Origin: Tabrizicola sp. TH137 | GTDB lineage: Bacteria > Pseudomonadota > Alphaproteobacteria > Rhodobacterales > Rhodobacteraceae | Assembly (NCBI RefSeq): GCF_002855575.1 | Contig: NZ_PKRQ01000003.1 | Span: 1-64,000 of the forward strand | DNA length: 64,000 bases | Direction of reading: 5' to 3' | Shown: in pieces, positions 38,224-46,531 of the stretch | Position numbering within the stretch: position 1 is the first letter of the stretch | Layout of the letters: every line of letters starts with the position of its first letter | Program-made: the position numbers and the translations under genes | The notes under the pieces: model-generated | What the model was told of the DNA's origin: nothing | Database searches by the model: none | What the model saw: only the letters and a program-made list of their open reading frames with translations

Positions 38224-39477
38224 ATGACCACGCGCCACAGCACCCGCGCCACCACCGCGCTCCGCGCATTGAACGAACATGATCCGGCCATGGCCGCCCT
38301 CGCCCTCTGGTGCGACCACCGCGACCGCGACCACGGGCCAGCCGCCGAAACCACGGGTCAGTGCATCCATTACGGCCCCGAATTCGACACCCTCCCCCGG
38401 CACGAACAGATGGGCCTTGCCGCCCATCACATCCTCCACGTGGCCCTGCGCCACTCCCCCCGCCTCGCCGCCCTCGCCCTCCGTCTGGGCGACCGCTTCG
38501 ATGCCCGCCTCTGGCAGATCGCCGCCGATGCCATCGTGAACGAAACCCTGCTCGCCGCAGGCTATGCCATCCCGCGCCCCGCCCTTACCCTGACGGGGCT
38601 GCTCGCCAGCGCCCTCGACACCACCGCCGCCCCACGTCAGGCCTTGGCCGATTGGGACGTGGACCGCCTCTATCATCGCCTGCGCGATACCACCCCCGGC
38701 GGCACGGGCGACGCGCAATCCCGCGCCCTCGCTTACGCCACCGCGCAGGGCTTCCAGCCCGACCTCAAACCCGATACCGGCCCGTCTGACGTCCCCGACC
38801 CGAAGACCGAGGCCGACTGGCACCGCCACCTCTCCCGCGCCCTCGATGCAGGCCGCATGGCAGGCCGCGGCATCGGCGCCGCAGGCCTGCGCCTTGCAGA
38901 TATCCCCATCCCCGAAACCCCGTGGGAGGTGATCCTGCGCCGCCTCCTCACCCGCGCCACGCTGGACGCGCCCCAGCCCACGCACCGCCGCCCCGCCCGC
39001 CCCTTCATCGCAGCCATGGCGCAGGCCCAACAGGACCAGACCCCCGAACCCGCCTTCCAGCCCGGCACCGCCCGCCAAAGCCCCGCCCCCCGCGTGGTCA
39101 TCGCGCTCGACACCTCCAGCAGCATCACCGATGACGCCCTCGCCCTCCTCATGGCCGAATGCACCGCCATCGCCCGCCGCACGCGGGCCGAGCTTCACCT
39201 CATCCCCTTCGACGACACCCCCGCCCCGGCGATCAAGCTCGACCCCGCCACCGCCGCCACCCAACTCCGCTCGATGAACGCCCCACGCGGCGGCGGCACC
39301 GCCTTCGCCCCCGCCTTCGCGGCGGCGGCGGCCCTCAGCCCCTCCATCCTCATCGTCCTCACCGATCTGGAAGCCCCGCTCCCGCCCCGACCCCGCTTCC
39401 CCGTGATCTGGGCCGTCCCCGACGCCCGCCACGCGCCCCGCGCCCCTTGGGGAACGATCCTCGACCTCGCGCGCTAA
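38224..39477 (+). CDS. DUF2201-type VWA protein, partner of the MoxR ATPase
   Basis: A 417-residue protein. The N-terminal half is the putative metallopeptidase-like domain of DUF2201; its metal motif reads AHHILHVALRH (H68, H69, H72), so the Glu of a true HExxH is replaced by His. The C-terminal VWA-like domain has the metal-adhesion motif D296-x-S298-x-S300 (VVIALDTSSSITDD). Such pairs resemble RavA-ViaA or MoxR-CoxE modules that remodel or activate protein complexes, with no target visible here. Ends in a 4-bp convergent overlap with the next gene. Confidence 0.82.
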   Translation: MTTRHSTRATTALRALNEHDPAMAALALWCDHRDRDHGPAAETTGQCIHYGPEFDTLPRHEQMGLAAHHILHVALRHSPRLAALALRLGDRFDARLWQIAADAIVNETLLAAGYAIPRPALTLTGLLASALDTTAAPRQALADWDVDRLYHRLRDTTPGGTGDAQSRALAYATAQGFQPDLKPDTGPSDVPDPKTEADWHRHLSRALDAGRMAGRGIGAAGLRLADIPIPETPWEVILRRLLTRATLDAPQPTHRRPARPFIAAMAQAQQDQTPEPAFQPGTARQSPAPRVVIALDTSSSITDDALALLMAECTAIARRTRAELHLIPFDDTPAPAIKLDPATAATQLRSMNAPRGGGTAFAPAFAAAAALSPSILIVLTDLEAPLPPRPRFPVIWAVPDARHAPRAPWGTILDLAR

Positions 39478-40154
39478 CCGATCAGCGCCGCCAGCCGCGC
39501 ATGGGCCGAAACGCCGCGCACGTCAAAAGCCACGTCCCGCAGACAGTCCCCCGCCGCCAGATTCACCCGCAAGAGATCGCGCTCCCCGAATTCCGCATCG
39601 AACAGCCCCGCCAGCAGCGCCCGTTCCTCGCCGGACAGCCGCACCACCTCTGGCCCGGAGTCCGGCCCCGCCTCGCTCTGCACCGAAACCAGCGTCAGGG
39701 GCGGCAATCGCCAGATTTCCGACTGCTCCACCACCAGATGCAGCCGCCCCTCCGCCAGCCCCCGCCCCGCCGCGATCTTCGACAGCACCGCCACCGCCCG
39801 CACGCGCAACAGGTCCAGCCCCCGCTCCACCTCCGCCGCGCTGGCCAAAGCCTTCGCCTTGGCCTTCGACAGCCGCAACACCTTGGCCTCGAACAGATAG
39901 ACCACGATCAGCATCGGCAGCGGCGCCTGCGAAATCGCCAGCGCATAGCGGGGAAACAGCACCGCCCCCAGCAGGAAGGGCAACAGCGCCACCAGATAGC
40001 GCAGCACCTCCACCTCGAAGACCAGCCGCAGCCACAGGCCCAGCCCCGCCCCCCGGCGCGGGAAGACCATCACCCGCCCAAAGACGCGCCGCGGCACCTG
40101 CCGCATCTCCAAGGCTCCGGGATTCCAGATCGTCTCAGGTGTCAGGATGAACAA
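39474..40154 (-). CDS. Unrecognised membrane protein
   Basis: A 226-residue protein I cannot place in a family. Two adjacent hydrophobic segments (VLRYLVALLPFLLGAVLFP and AISQAPLPMLIVVYLFEAKV) lie in the first third, followed by a soluble charged C-terminal half. The preferred start is a TTG at 40154 because GGAGG sits seven bases upstream; the open frame to 40202 starts further out without a site. It follows soeC by 51 bp on the same strand and may be the last gene of the sulfite-oxidation operon, though a small hairpin (GCGCC-TTGT-GGCGC) lies between. Confidence 0.6.
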   Translation of the reverse strand: MFILTPETIWNPGALEMRQVPRRVFGRVMVFPRRGAGLGLWLRLVFEVEVLRYLVALLPFLLGAVLFPRYALAISQAPLPMLIVVYLFEAKVLRLSKAKAKALASAAEVERGLDLLRVRAVAVLSKIAAGRGLAEGRLHLVVEQSEIWRLPPLTLVSVQSEAGPDSGPEVVRLSGEERALLAGLFDAEFGERDLLRVNLAAGDCLRDVAFDVRGVSAHARLAALIG

Positions 40155-40205
40155 GGGGCAGCCTCCGACGCCGGAACTAGCGCCACAAGGCGCAGAACCC
40201 ACCCC

Positions 40206-41072
40206 TCAGTGCGCCCCGTAATACAGCCCCACCACATGCTCGGCCTCGGCAAAGAACAGCCAGCGCTGCGCCAGCGCGCCCAGCAGATGCACCGCCACCG
40301 CCACGATCACCGCCGCCACGCCGGGAATGAACATCAGCGCCAGCACCGGCAGCATCACCGAACAGACCATCGCGATCATCCGCACCCGATCGGCATGCTT
40401 CCGCCCCACGACAAAGATCATCTCCCGCATCAGGTAATTCCCCCCCGTATGCGGCTGCTCAAAGACCGACACAGCCCCGATCCGGCCCAGCCCCGTGGCG
40501 CTCTCCATGCTCGCCCCCGCCCTGGCAAAGGCGCTCTTGCCGAAATGCCAGTGCAGCGCCAAGGCAATCCCCAGCAGCACCAGCATCCAGGCCGCATAGG
40601 GCCGCACCGCCCCCATCACCAAAGCCCCCGACAACGCATAGGCCAGAAACACCGCCGGCACTGTCCAGTGATGCCAGCGCGGCACCGCCCGGATCTGGGC
40701 ATAGATCATCGACGTGCAATAAACCGTGACAAAGGCCATCGCCGCCCCCGCCATCCCGAAACCCCGCCCCCATTCCAGCCCCAGCCAATCCGAAACCGCC
40801 TGCGGCGCAAACAGCAGCAGCGTGACGACCGAAGCCCAGGCCTCCCGCGACAGCCAGCTTGTCCGCCACTGGGTAAAGGCCAACAGCGCCCGCTGCGGAT
40901 TGCCAAGATGGAAGGTCGAGGCGACCAGCCCCGCCACCGCCAGCCCATAGCCCAGCGCCCAAAGGAAAAAGGCCGCCATCCCCGCCGACCCAAACACCCC
41001 CAGCAGCGCGAGAAAGCCGAATCCCAGCCCCGACAGAACTGTGAAGATGACAACGGAAGGCGCAGGATTCAT
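40206..41072 (-). CDS. soeC: Sulfite dehydrogenase membrane anchor (DmsC/NrfD-like)
   Basis: A 288-residue integral membrane protein with eight or nine helices, DmsC family (STFHLGNPQRALLAF, WLSREAWASV). It anchors the cytoplasmic SoeAB and passes electrons to quinone. Its ATG touches the soeB stop (TGAATG), so translation is coupled. Confidence 0.85.
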   Translation of the reverse strand: MNPAPSVVIFTVLSGLGFGFLALLGVFGSAGMAAFFLWALGYGLAVAGLVASTFHLGNPQRALLAFTQWRTSWLSREAWASVVTLLLFAPQAVSDWLGLEWGRGFGMAGAAMAFVTVYCTSMIYAQIRAVPRWHHWTVPAVFLAYALSGALVMGAVRPYAAWMLVLLGIALALHWHFGKSAFARAGASMESATGLGRIGAVSVFEQPHTGGNYLMREMIFVVGRKHADRVRMIAMVCSVMLPVLALMFIPGVAAVIVAVAVHLLGALAQRWLFFAEAEHVVGLYYGAH

Positions 41073-41810
41073 TCAGATTTTCCCCAGAACCCGGTCCAGC
41101 CATCCAGCCAGCCCCGTGGCCTTGATATCCAGCAGCGGCGCCAGCAGTGACGCCTCCTCCGGCCGGTCCTTCTTCCTCGGCGGCAGATAGCGGTTCACCG
41201 GCTTCGTCCCCATCTCGGGCATCAGCGCAAACCCCTCCCGCTCCGCCGTCAACCGGCTGACCTTGCTCTCGGGGTCCGCGAAATCCCCGAAATGCCGCGC
41301 CCCCGTGGGGCAGGTCCGCACGCAGGCAGGCTCCCGGTCCTCTTCCGGCAGCGCCTCGTTATAGATGCGGTCCACGCAGAGCGTGCATTTCTTCATCACC
41401 CCCGCCGCCTGATCCAGTTCCCGCGCGCCGTAAGGGCAGGCCCAGGCGCAAAGGCCGCAGCCGATGCAGGCATCCTCATTCACCAGAACGATGCCATCCT
41501 CCGCCCGCTTGTAGCTCGCCCCGGTCGGGCAGACGGTGACGCAGGGCGCATCCTCGCAATGCAGGCAAGACCGCGGGAAGTTTATGATTTGCGCCGCAGC
41601 ATCAACAAGTTGCACCGCATAGCTGTGAACGCGGTTGAGGAAGGTTCCCGAAGGATCGGCCCCATAGGGATTCTGGTCCGACAGAGGCACGCCATAGCCC
41701 TGATCATTCCACCCCTTGCAGGCCGTGACGCAGGCATGACAGCCGACACAGGTATCGAGGTCGATGACCAGACCCAGCTTCTTCTCGGTCCGCTCCGGCA
41801 ACCCGGTCAT
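41073..41810 (-). CDS. soeB: Sulfite dehydrogenase iron-sulfur subunit
   Basis: A 245-residue ferredoxin-like subunit with four cysteine groups: CVGCHACVTAC, CLHCEDAPCVTVCP, CIGCGLCAWACPYG and CTLC with a following PACVRTCP, consistent with four [4Fe-4S] clusters. It carries electrons from SoeA to SoeC. The ATG at 41810 has GGAGG six bases upstream; the frame is open further but runs through palindromes and the end of soeA. Confidence 0.88.
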   Translation of the reverse strand: MTGLPERTEKKLGLVIDLDTCVGCHACVTACKGWNDQGYGVPLSDQNPYGADPSGTFLNRVHSYAVQLVDAAAQIINFPRSCLHCEDAPCVTVCPTGASYKRAEDGIVLVNEDACIGCGLCAWACPYGARELDQAAGVMKKCTLCVDRIYNEALPEEDREPACVRTCPTGARHFGDFADPESKVSRLTAEREGFALMPEMGTKPVNRYLPPRKKDRPEEASLLAPLLDIKATGLAGWLDRVLGKI

Positions 41811-41822
41811 CGCAGGCCTCCC

Positions 41823-41866
41823 CAAATCTTTTCGAAAAGATTTGCAAAATTCTTCGAAGAATTTTG
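41823..41866. repeat. Two abutting 22-bp perfect palindromes between soeA and soeB
   Basis: 41823-41844 has arms CAAATCTTTTC and GAAAAGATTTG; 41845-41866 has arms CAAAATTCTTC and GAAGAATTTTG. Both are perfect, share the skeleton CAAA-N4-TTCGAA-N4-TTTG and lie directly end to end. They are strikingly AT-rich in GC-rich surroundings. As RNA they would form two stable hairpins between soeA and soeB; as DNA they look like a double operator. Confidence 0.85.
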
Positions 41867-41877
41867 TCTCTCCCCCC

Positions 41878-44652
41878 TCATGCCCGCGCCCTCCCCTTCG
41901 GCACCACTCGCGGCAGCATGTCAAAGGCGGGCTCCGCCCACTCTTGCGGCCCAACCCGCTCCACCCGCACCCGCAGGTCGAACCACGCCGCCTGTCCTGT
42001 CACGGGGTCCGAATTCGACACCCGCCCCTCGCCCGGCAGCAGTTCCGAAATCAGATGGTTCAGCAGGAACCCCTGATTGGCCTCCGGCGCCGCTTCGTCC
42101 AGCGCCCAGGCCCCCCGCCGTTTCCCAATCGCGTTCCAGGTCCAGACCGTATCGGGGTTCAGCGCCGCCATATGCGCCACCGGCACCACGATCTCGCCCG
42201 TGGGGGAGGTCACCCGCGCATAATCCCCTTCCGCAAACCCCTCCGCCTCCCAGATCTTCGACGGCAGGTAGAGGTAATTCTTCCCATGGATCTGCCGCAG
42301 CCAGGCATTCTGCGACCCCCAGCTATGATACATCGCCATCGGCCGCTGCGTGATCGCATGCACCGGAAAGCCCTCTGCCGCCGCCTCGCCAAAGGGCGGA
42401 TACCAGATGGGCAAAGGGTCCATCGCGACCTTCAACCGTTCCCGCAGATGCTCGGGCGGTTGCAGGAAGCCATGCCCCTCCGCCGCAAGCTGGAACTTCC
42501 GCATCGGCTCGGACCAGATGGAAAACAGATAGGGCTGGGGCGTTTCATAGAAGGACGTCGCCACCGCCCAATCCTGATAGGCCGCATTCCAGGGTTTGTA
42601 ATACTGCGCCCCCTCCGGAACATGGGCCTGATAAAATCCGCCATTCTCGATATAGCGCGCAAGCTGATCCGGGTTCGCCTCACCCCGCCCCTCGCTCTGC
42701 CCATCCGCGCCCCGGAACCCGATCAGCGGCCCCACACCGGGCCGGCGGATATGGTTCACCATGTAATCGGCGTAATCCCTGAACTTCGCCGTTCCATCCA
42801 GGTTCGTCATCCCCGGCAGGCCCAGCCTCACCCCAAGGTCCAGAAGCACCGACTGGAACCCCCGCACATCCCTGTCCGGCTCCACCACCGGCCAGCGGAT
42901 CGCATCCCCCGCCGCATCCGGCTCGGAAATCGGGCGGTCCAGCAGCGAAATGCAATCATGCCGCTCCAGATAGGTCGTGTCGGGCAGGATCAGATCGGCA
43001 TAGGCCACCATCTCCGACGCATAGGCATCGGAATAGATGATGCGCGGGATGACATACTCCCCGTCCTCCCCCTTATCCGTCAGCATCTCCATGACGCGGG
43101 CCGAATTCATCGACGAATTCCACGACATGTTCGCCATGTAGAGGAACAGCGTATCCACCTTGTAGGGATCGCCCGCATGGGCATTGGGGATGACCATATG
43201 CATCAACCCATGCGCGCTGAACGGGTTGTCCCAGGTGAAGCCCTTGTCGATCCGCCAGGGGCTGCCATCCTCCTTCAGCGCCAGGTTCTCCGGCCCCCGG
43301 ACATAGCCCAGATGCGGCCCGCTCAGGGGTTTCCCCGGCGCCGCCACGAAATGCGGCGTGGGATGCGCCTCCACGGGCTTCGGATAAGGCGGCTTCAGCC
43401 GATACCCACCGGGAACCTCCACCGTCCCCAGCAGGATCTGCAACAGATGCAGCGCGCGCGCCGTCTGAAACCCGTTGGAATGGGCCGAAATCCCCCGCAT
43501 CGCATGGAAACTCACCGGCCGCCCGGTCATGGACGCATGACGGTCCCCCCGGAAATCCACCCATTCCACCGGCAGTTCAAAGGCCTCATCAAAAGCCACC
43601 CGCGCCAGTTCTGCCGCCAGCCCACGTATCCGCCCCGCAGGCACGCCGCAGCGATCCGCCACCGCCTCCGGCGCATAGTCCTCCGCCAGATAGCGCTCCG
43701 CCATATGCTGGAACACCGTCCGATGCCCCTGCCACACCGCCCCCAGGTCCGGCTGCACCCCCGCCCCGTCCCAGGGCGCAGGCATCCCCGTGCGGCGATC
43801 AATCACAAAAGGCTGGCTCTCCGCATTCTTCAGGATCAGCCCCTTCTCCGGGCCTTCCGCCTCATTCACCAGAAGCGGCGCATTGGTCCAGCGGGCGAGG
43901 TAATCCAGATCAATCTTCCCCGCCTGCAGCAGGCAATGGATCAGCGACAGGATCAGCAGCCCATCCGTCCCCGGCGTGATCCCCAGCCATTCATCGGCAA
44001 CCGCATTATACCCCGTCCGCACCGGGTTCACCCCGATGACCTTCGCCCCCCGCGCCTTCAGCTTGCCGATCCCGATCTTGATCGGATTGCTGTCATGATC
44101 CTCCGCCACCCCGAACAGGACGAACAGCTTCGTATGCGCCCAGTCCGGCTGCCCGAATTCCCAGAACGCCCCGCCGATCGTGTAAATCCCCGCCGCCGCC
44201 ATGTTGACGGAACAGAACCCCCCATGCGCCGCATAGTTCGGCGTGCCGAACTGCTGCGCCCACCATCCGGTGAAACTCTGGCTCTGATCCCGCCCGGTGA
44301 AGAAGGCCAGCTTCTCCGGCGCCTCCTCTCGCAGCGGCTTCAACCACGACACCGCCGTCGCCAAAGCCTCTTCCCAGGAAATCTCCTCGAAGGCCCCCGA
44401 TCCCCGCGGCCCCACCCGCCGCAGCGGCGCGCGCAACCGGCTCGGCGCCGTCACCTGCATGATGCCGCTCGCCCCCTTGGCGCAGAGCACGCCCTTGTTC
44501 ACCGGATGGTCGCGGTTCCCCTCGATATAGGTCACCTTCCCGCTCGTCAGATGCACATTGATCCCGCAGCGGCAGGCACACATGTAGCAGGTGGTCTTGC
44601 GCACCTCGTCCGAAACTTTCGGCGATGTCTCCACCCTCGGCTGACCCATCAC
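41878..44652 (-). CDS. soeA: Molybdopterin sulfite:quinone dehydrogenase catalytic subunit
   Basis: A 924-residue molybdopterin oxidoreductase. The N-terminal [4Fe-4S] motif is TTCYMCACRCG with the fourth cysteine in GVLCAKG; molybdopterin-binding segments follow and a C-terminal dinucleotide-binding domain ends the protein. No twin-arginine signal is present, so the enzyme is cytoplasmic, which fits SoeA and not the periplasmic DMSO reductase. It oxidises sulfite released by Xsc to sulfate. It overlaps the ackA stop by 4 bp (ATGA). Sequence alone cannot fully exclude another substrate; the operon argues strongly for sulfite. Confidence 0.85.
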   Translation of the reverse strand: MMGQPRVETSPKVSDEVRKTTCYMCACRCGINVHLTSGKVTYIEGNRDHPVNKGVLCAKGASGIMQVTAPSRLRAPLRRVGPRGSGAFEEISWEEALATAVSWLKPLREEAPEKLAFFTGRDQSQSFTGWWAQQFGTPNYAAHGGFCSVNMAAAGIYTIGGAFWEFGQPDWAHTKLFVLFGVAEDHDSNPIKIGIGKLKARGAKVIGVNPVRTGYNAVADEWLGITPGTDGLLILSLIHCLLQAGKIDLDYLARWTNAPLLVNEAEGPEKGLILKNAESQPFVIDRRTGMPAPWDGAGVQPDLGAVWQGHRTVFQHMAERYLAEDYAPEAVADRCGVPAGRIRGLAAELARVAFDEAFELPVEWVDFRGDRHASMTGRPVSFHAMRGISAHSNGFQTARALHLLQILLGTVEVPGGYRLKPPYPKPVEAHPTPHFVAAPGKPLSGPHLGYVRGPENLALKEDGSPWRIDKGFTWDNPFSAHGLMHMVIPNAHAGDPYKVDTLFLYMANMSWNSSMNSARVMEMLTDKGEDGEYVIPRIIYSDAYASEMVAYADLILPDTTYLERHDCISLLDRPISEPDAAGDAIRWPVVEPDRDVRGFQSVLLDLGVRLGLPGMTNLDGTAKFRDYADYMVNHIRRPGVGPLIGFRGADGQSEGRGEANPDQLARYIENGGFYQAHVPEGAQYYKPWNAAYQDWAVATSFYETPQPYLFSIWSEPMRKFQLAAEGHGFLQPPEHLRERLKVAMDPLPIWYPPFGEAAAEGFPVHAITQRPMAMYHSWGSQNAWLRQIHGKNYLYLPSKIWEAEGFAEGDYARVTSPTGEIVVPVAHMAALNPDTVWTWNAIGKRRGAWALDEAAPEANQGFLLNHLISELLPGEGRVSNSDPVTGQAAWFDLRVRVERVGPQEWAEPAFDMLPRVVPKGRARA

Positions 44653-45791
44653 GCCCCCCCCGCCATCAGATGCATGGCCTCCATCGCAATCTGACGCTCT
44701 TCCTCCGCCGCGACTATCCAGACAGCGACATCCGCGCCTTGCGGATGCAGAACCCCCGCCCCCGCCGCATTCGCGCCCGCGTCAAAGCGCACCCCGGCAA
44801 AGGCCAGCCCCCGCAAAATCTCCGCCCGCACGGCCGCATCATTCTCCCCGATCCCGCCCGTGAAGGCGACCGCGTCCAGCCCCCCCATCGCCGCGATCAG
44901 GCTGCCCCCATGCCGCACCGCCCAATAGCAGAAATGCGCGATGGCAAAGCGCGCCTCCGCCGTCCCCGCCCGCGCCAATTCCCGCATGTCCGACGCGCCG
45001 CCCAGACCCAGAAGCCCGCTCTCCCGGTTCAGGATATGCGCCGCCCCCGCCACCCCATGCACCTCGGCCAGTCTCAGAACGGCATTCCCGTCCATCCCCC
45101 CGGCCCGCGTCCCCATCGTCAGCCCATCCAGCGGCGAATAGCCCATCGTCGTCGCCACCGACCGCCCCTTCACGATCCCGCAAGCCGATGCCCCATTGCC
45201 TAAATGGAACGCAAGCAGCCGCTCAGGCACCGATCCAGATCCTATTTCTTGCACTTTTCGAACAAGTGACGCGTAACTGATCCCGTGAAACCCATAGCGC
45301 CGCAGGCCCAGCGCTTCTGCCTCCGCAGGGATCGCATAGCGCGCCGCCACCTCCGGCACCGTCGCATGAAAGGCCGTGTCGAAACTCGCATATTGCGGCA
45401 GGTCCGGCACCAGCGCCGCCAGCGCCCGCATCCCCGTCAGGTTCGCCGGATTGTGCAAAGGCGCCAGCGGCACGCAGGCCTCCACCTCCGCCAGCACCGC
45501 CTCCGTCACCCGGCACGGCGCCACCAGCCCCGCCCCGCCATGCACCACCCGATGCGCCGCCGCCCGCAGGGAGGCCACCGGAACCCCCGCCTCCTCCATC
45601 CCCTCGAAGATGAGCGCCAGCGCCGCCGCATGGCTCCCCACCACCCGCGCGCCGACCAAAGGCCCTGCCTCCACCCGCGCCCGCGCCCCGCCGATCTCGG
45701 TCACCCGCCCCGCAAGGACCTCGCCCAGCCCCGCGTCAAACACTGCCACCTTCAGCGACGAAGACCCCGCATTGACGACCAGCACCGCCAT
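44649..45791 (-). CDS. ackA: Acetate kinase
   Basis: A 380-residue ASKHA-fold kinase: VLVVNAGSSSLKVAVFD at the N-terminus, GFHGISY, FHLGNGASACGIVKG and FTGGIGEND. It interconverts acetyl phosphate plus ADP with acetate plus ATP. The ATG shares one base with the upstream permease stop (TGATG) and the stop overlaps soeA. Placement immediately after xsc and the permease means it most likely uses the acetyl phosphate made by Xsc; phosphotransacetylase normally fills this place in taurine loci. Confidence 0.92.
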   Translation of the reverse strand: MAVLVVNAGSSSLKVAVFDAGLGEVLAGRVTEIGGARARVEAGPLVGARVVGSHAAALALIFEGMEEAGVPVASLRAAAHRVVHGGAGLVAPCRVTEAVLAEVEACVPLAPLHNPANLTGMRALAALVPDLPQYASFDTAFHATVPEVAARYAIPAEAEALGLRRYGFHGISYASLVRKVQEIGSGSVPERLLAFHLGNGASACGIVKGRSVATTMGYSPLDGLTMGTRAGGMDGNAVLRLAEVHGVAGAAHILNRESGLLGLGGASDMRELARAGTAEARFAIAHFCYWAVRHGGSLIAAMGGLDAVAFTGGIGENDAAVRAEILRGLAFAGVRFDAGANAAGAGVLHPQGADVAVWIVAAEEERQIAMEAMHLMAGGA

Positions 45792-46531
45792 CACATCACC
45801 GCCTTCACCAGCCCCATCCCCGCCAGCCCCGCCAAGAGCAGGATGGCAAAGCGGCGGAAATCCTGCGGATCGGTGGCCAGGAAATGCCGACTGCCCAGCC
45901 AGTTCCCCAAGAACGTCAAAGGCAGCGCAATCAGCGACGCCCACAGCGTGTCCCAGGTCACCAGCCCCGCATACCAGTAAAGCGGCGCGGAATAGAGGTC
46001 CAACAAAGGGAAATAGGCGATCAACGTCGCCCGGAACACCGCCGCCCGCATCGGCTGCGCGGCAAAGAAGGCCGCTACCGGCAGCCCCCCCATCCCCGGC
46101 GCATTGGCCAGCCCCGACACGAACCCCATGCCCAGGTTCGAACCGCCCCGCGCCTCGCGCGCCATCCGCCATCCGGCCAGCAGCACCAGACACATGACAA
46201 GGACATAGGCCGAAATCACCGCCCGCGCCGCATCCTCCGATATCCCCGTCAGCAGCCACAGGCCCAAGGGCAGCCCCACCGCCGCCCCCGCCAGCATCAG
46301 CCCCACCCGCCGCCAATCCACATCCGCCGCGATCCCCCGCGCCGCCTGCACGCTCATCGCCGTTTCAAGGATCACCACCACCGCCACCATGTTCAGCGGG
46401 TTCATCACAAGGGATGAGGCCGCAATCACCATGGCCGAATAGCCGAAGCCCGAATAGCCCCGGATGAAGGCCGCGCCCAGAACCGCGACCGCCATCCAGA
46501 CTGTCCCGACAAGGGACAGATCAAAGGGCAT
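45791..46531 (-). CDS. TSUP-family sulfite/organosulfur exporter in the xsc operon
   Basis: A 246-residue permease with about eight helices (AAFIRGYSGFGYSAMVIAAS, GMGFVSGLANAPGMGGLPVA). TSUP proteins encoded with xsc (TauE/TauZ) are thought to remove toxic sulfite or export sulfate. Its start shares one base with the xsc stop and its stop with the ackA start, so the three are translated as one unit. Confidence 0.85.
   Translation of the reverse strand: MPFDLSLVGTVWMAVAVLGAAFIRGYSGFGYSAMVIAASSLVMNPLNMVAVVVILETAMSVQAARGIAADVDWRRVGLMLAGAAVGLPLGLWLLTGISEDAARAVISAYVLVMCLVLLAGWRMAREARGGSNLGMGFVSGLANAPGMGGLPVAAFFAAQPMRAAVFRATLIAYFPLLDLYSAPLYWYAGLVTWDTLWASLIALPLTFLGNWLGSRHFLATDPQDFRRFAILLLAGLAGMGLVKAVM

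Noticed and set aside
40206-44652. Annotation as DMSO reductase dmsABC
   Set aside because: No twin-arginine signal on the large subunit and tight overlap with ackA, the TSUP gene and xsc favour cytoplasmic sulfite dehydrogenase SoeABC.
41764-44694. 976-codon plus-strand open frame opposite soeA
   Set aside because: Same antisense-shadow composition; soeA on the other strand has clear cofactor motifs.
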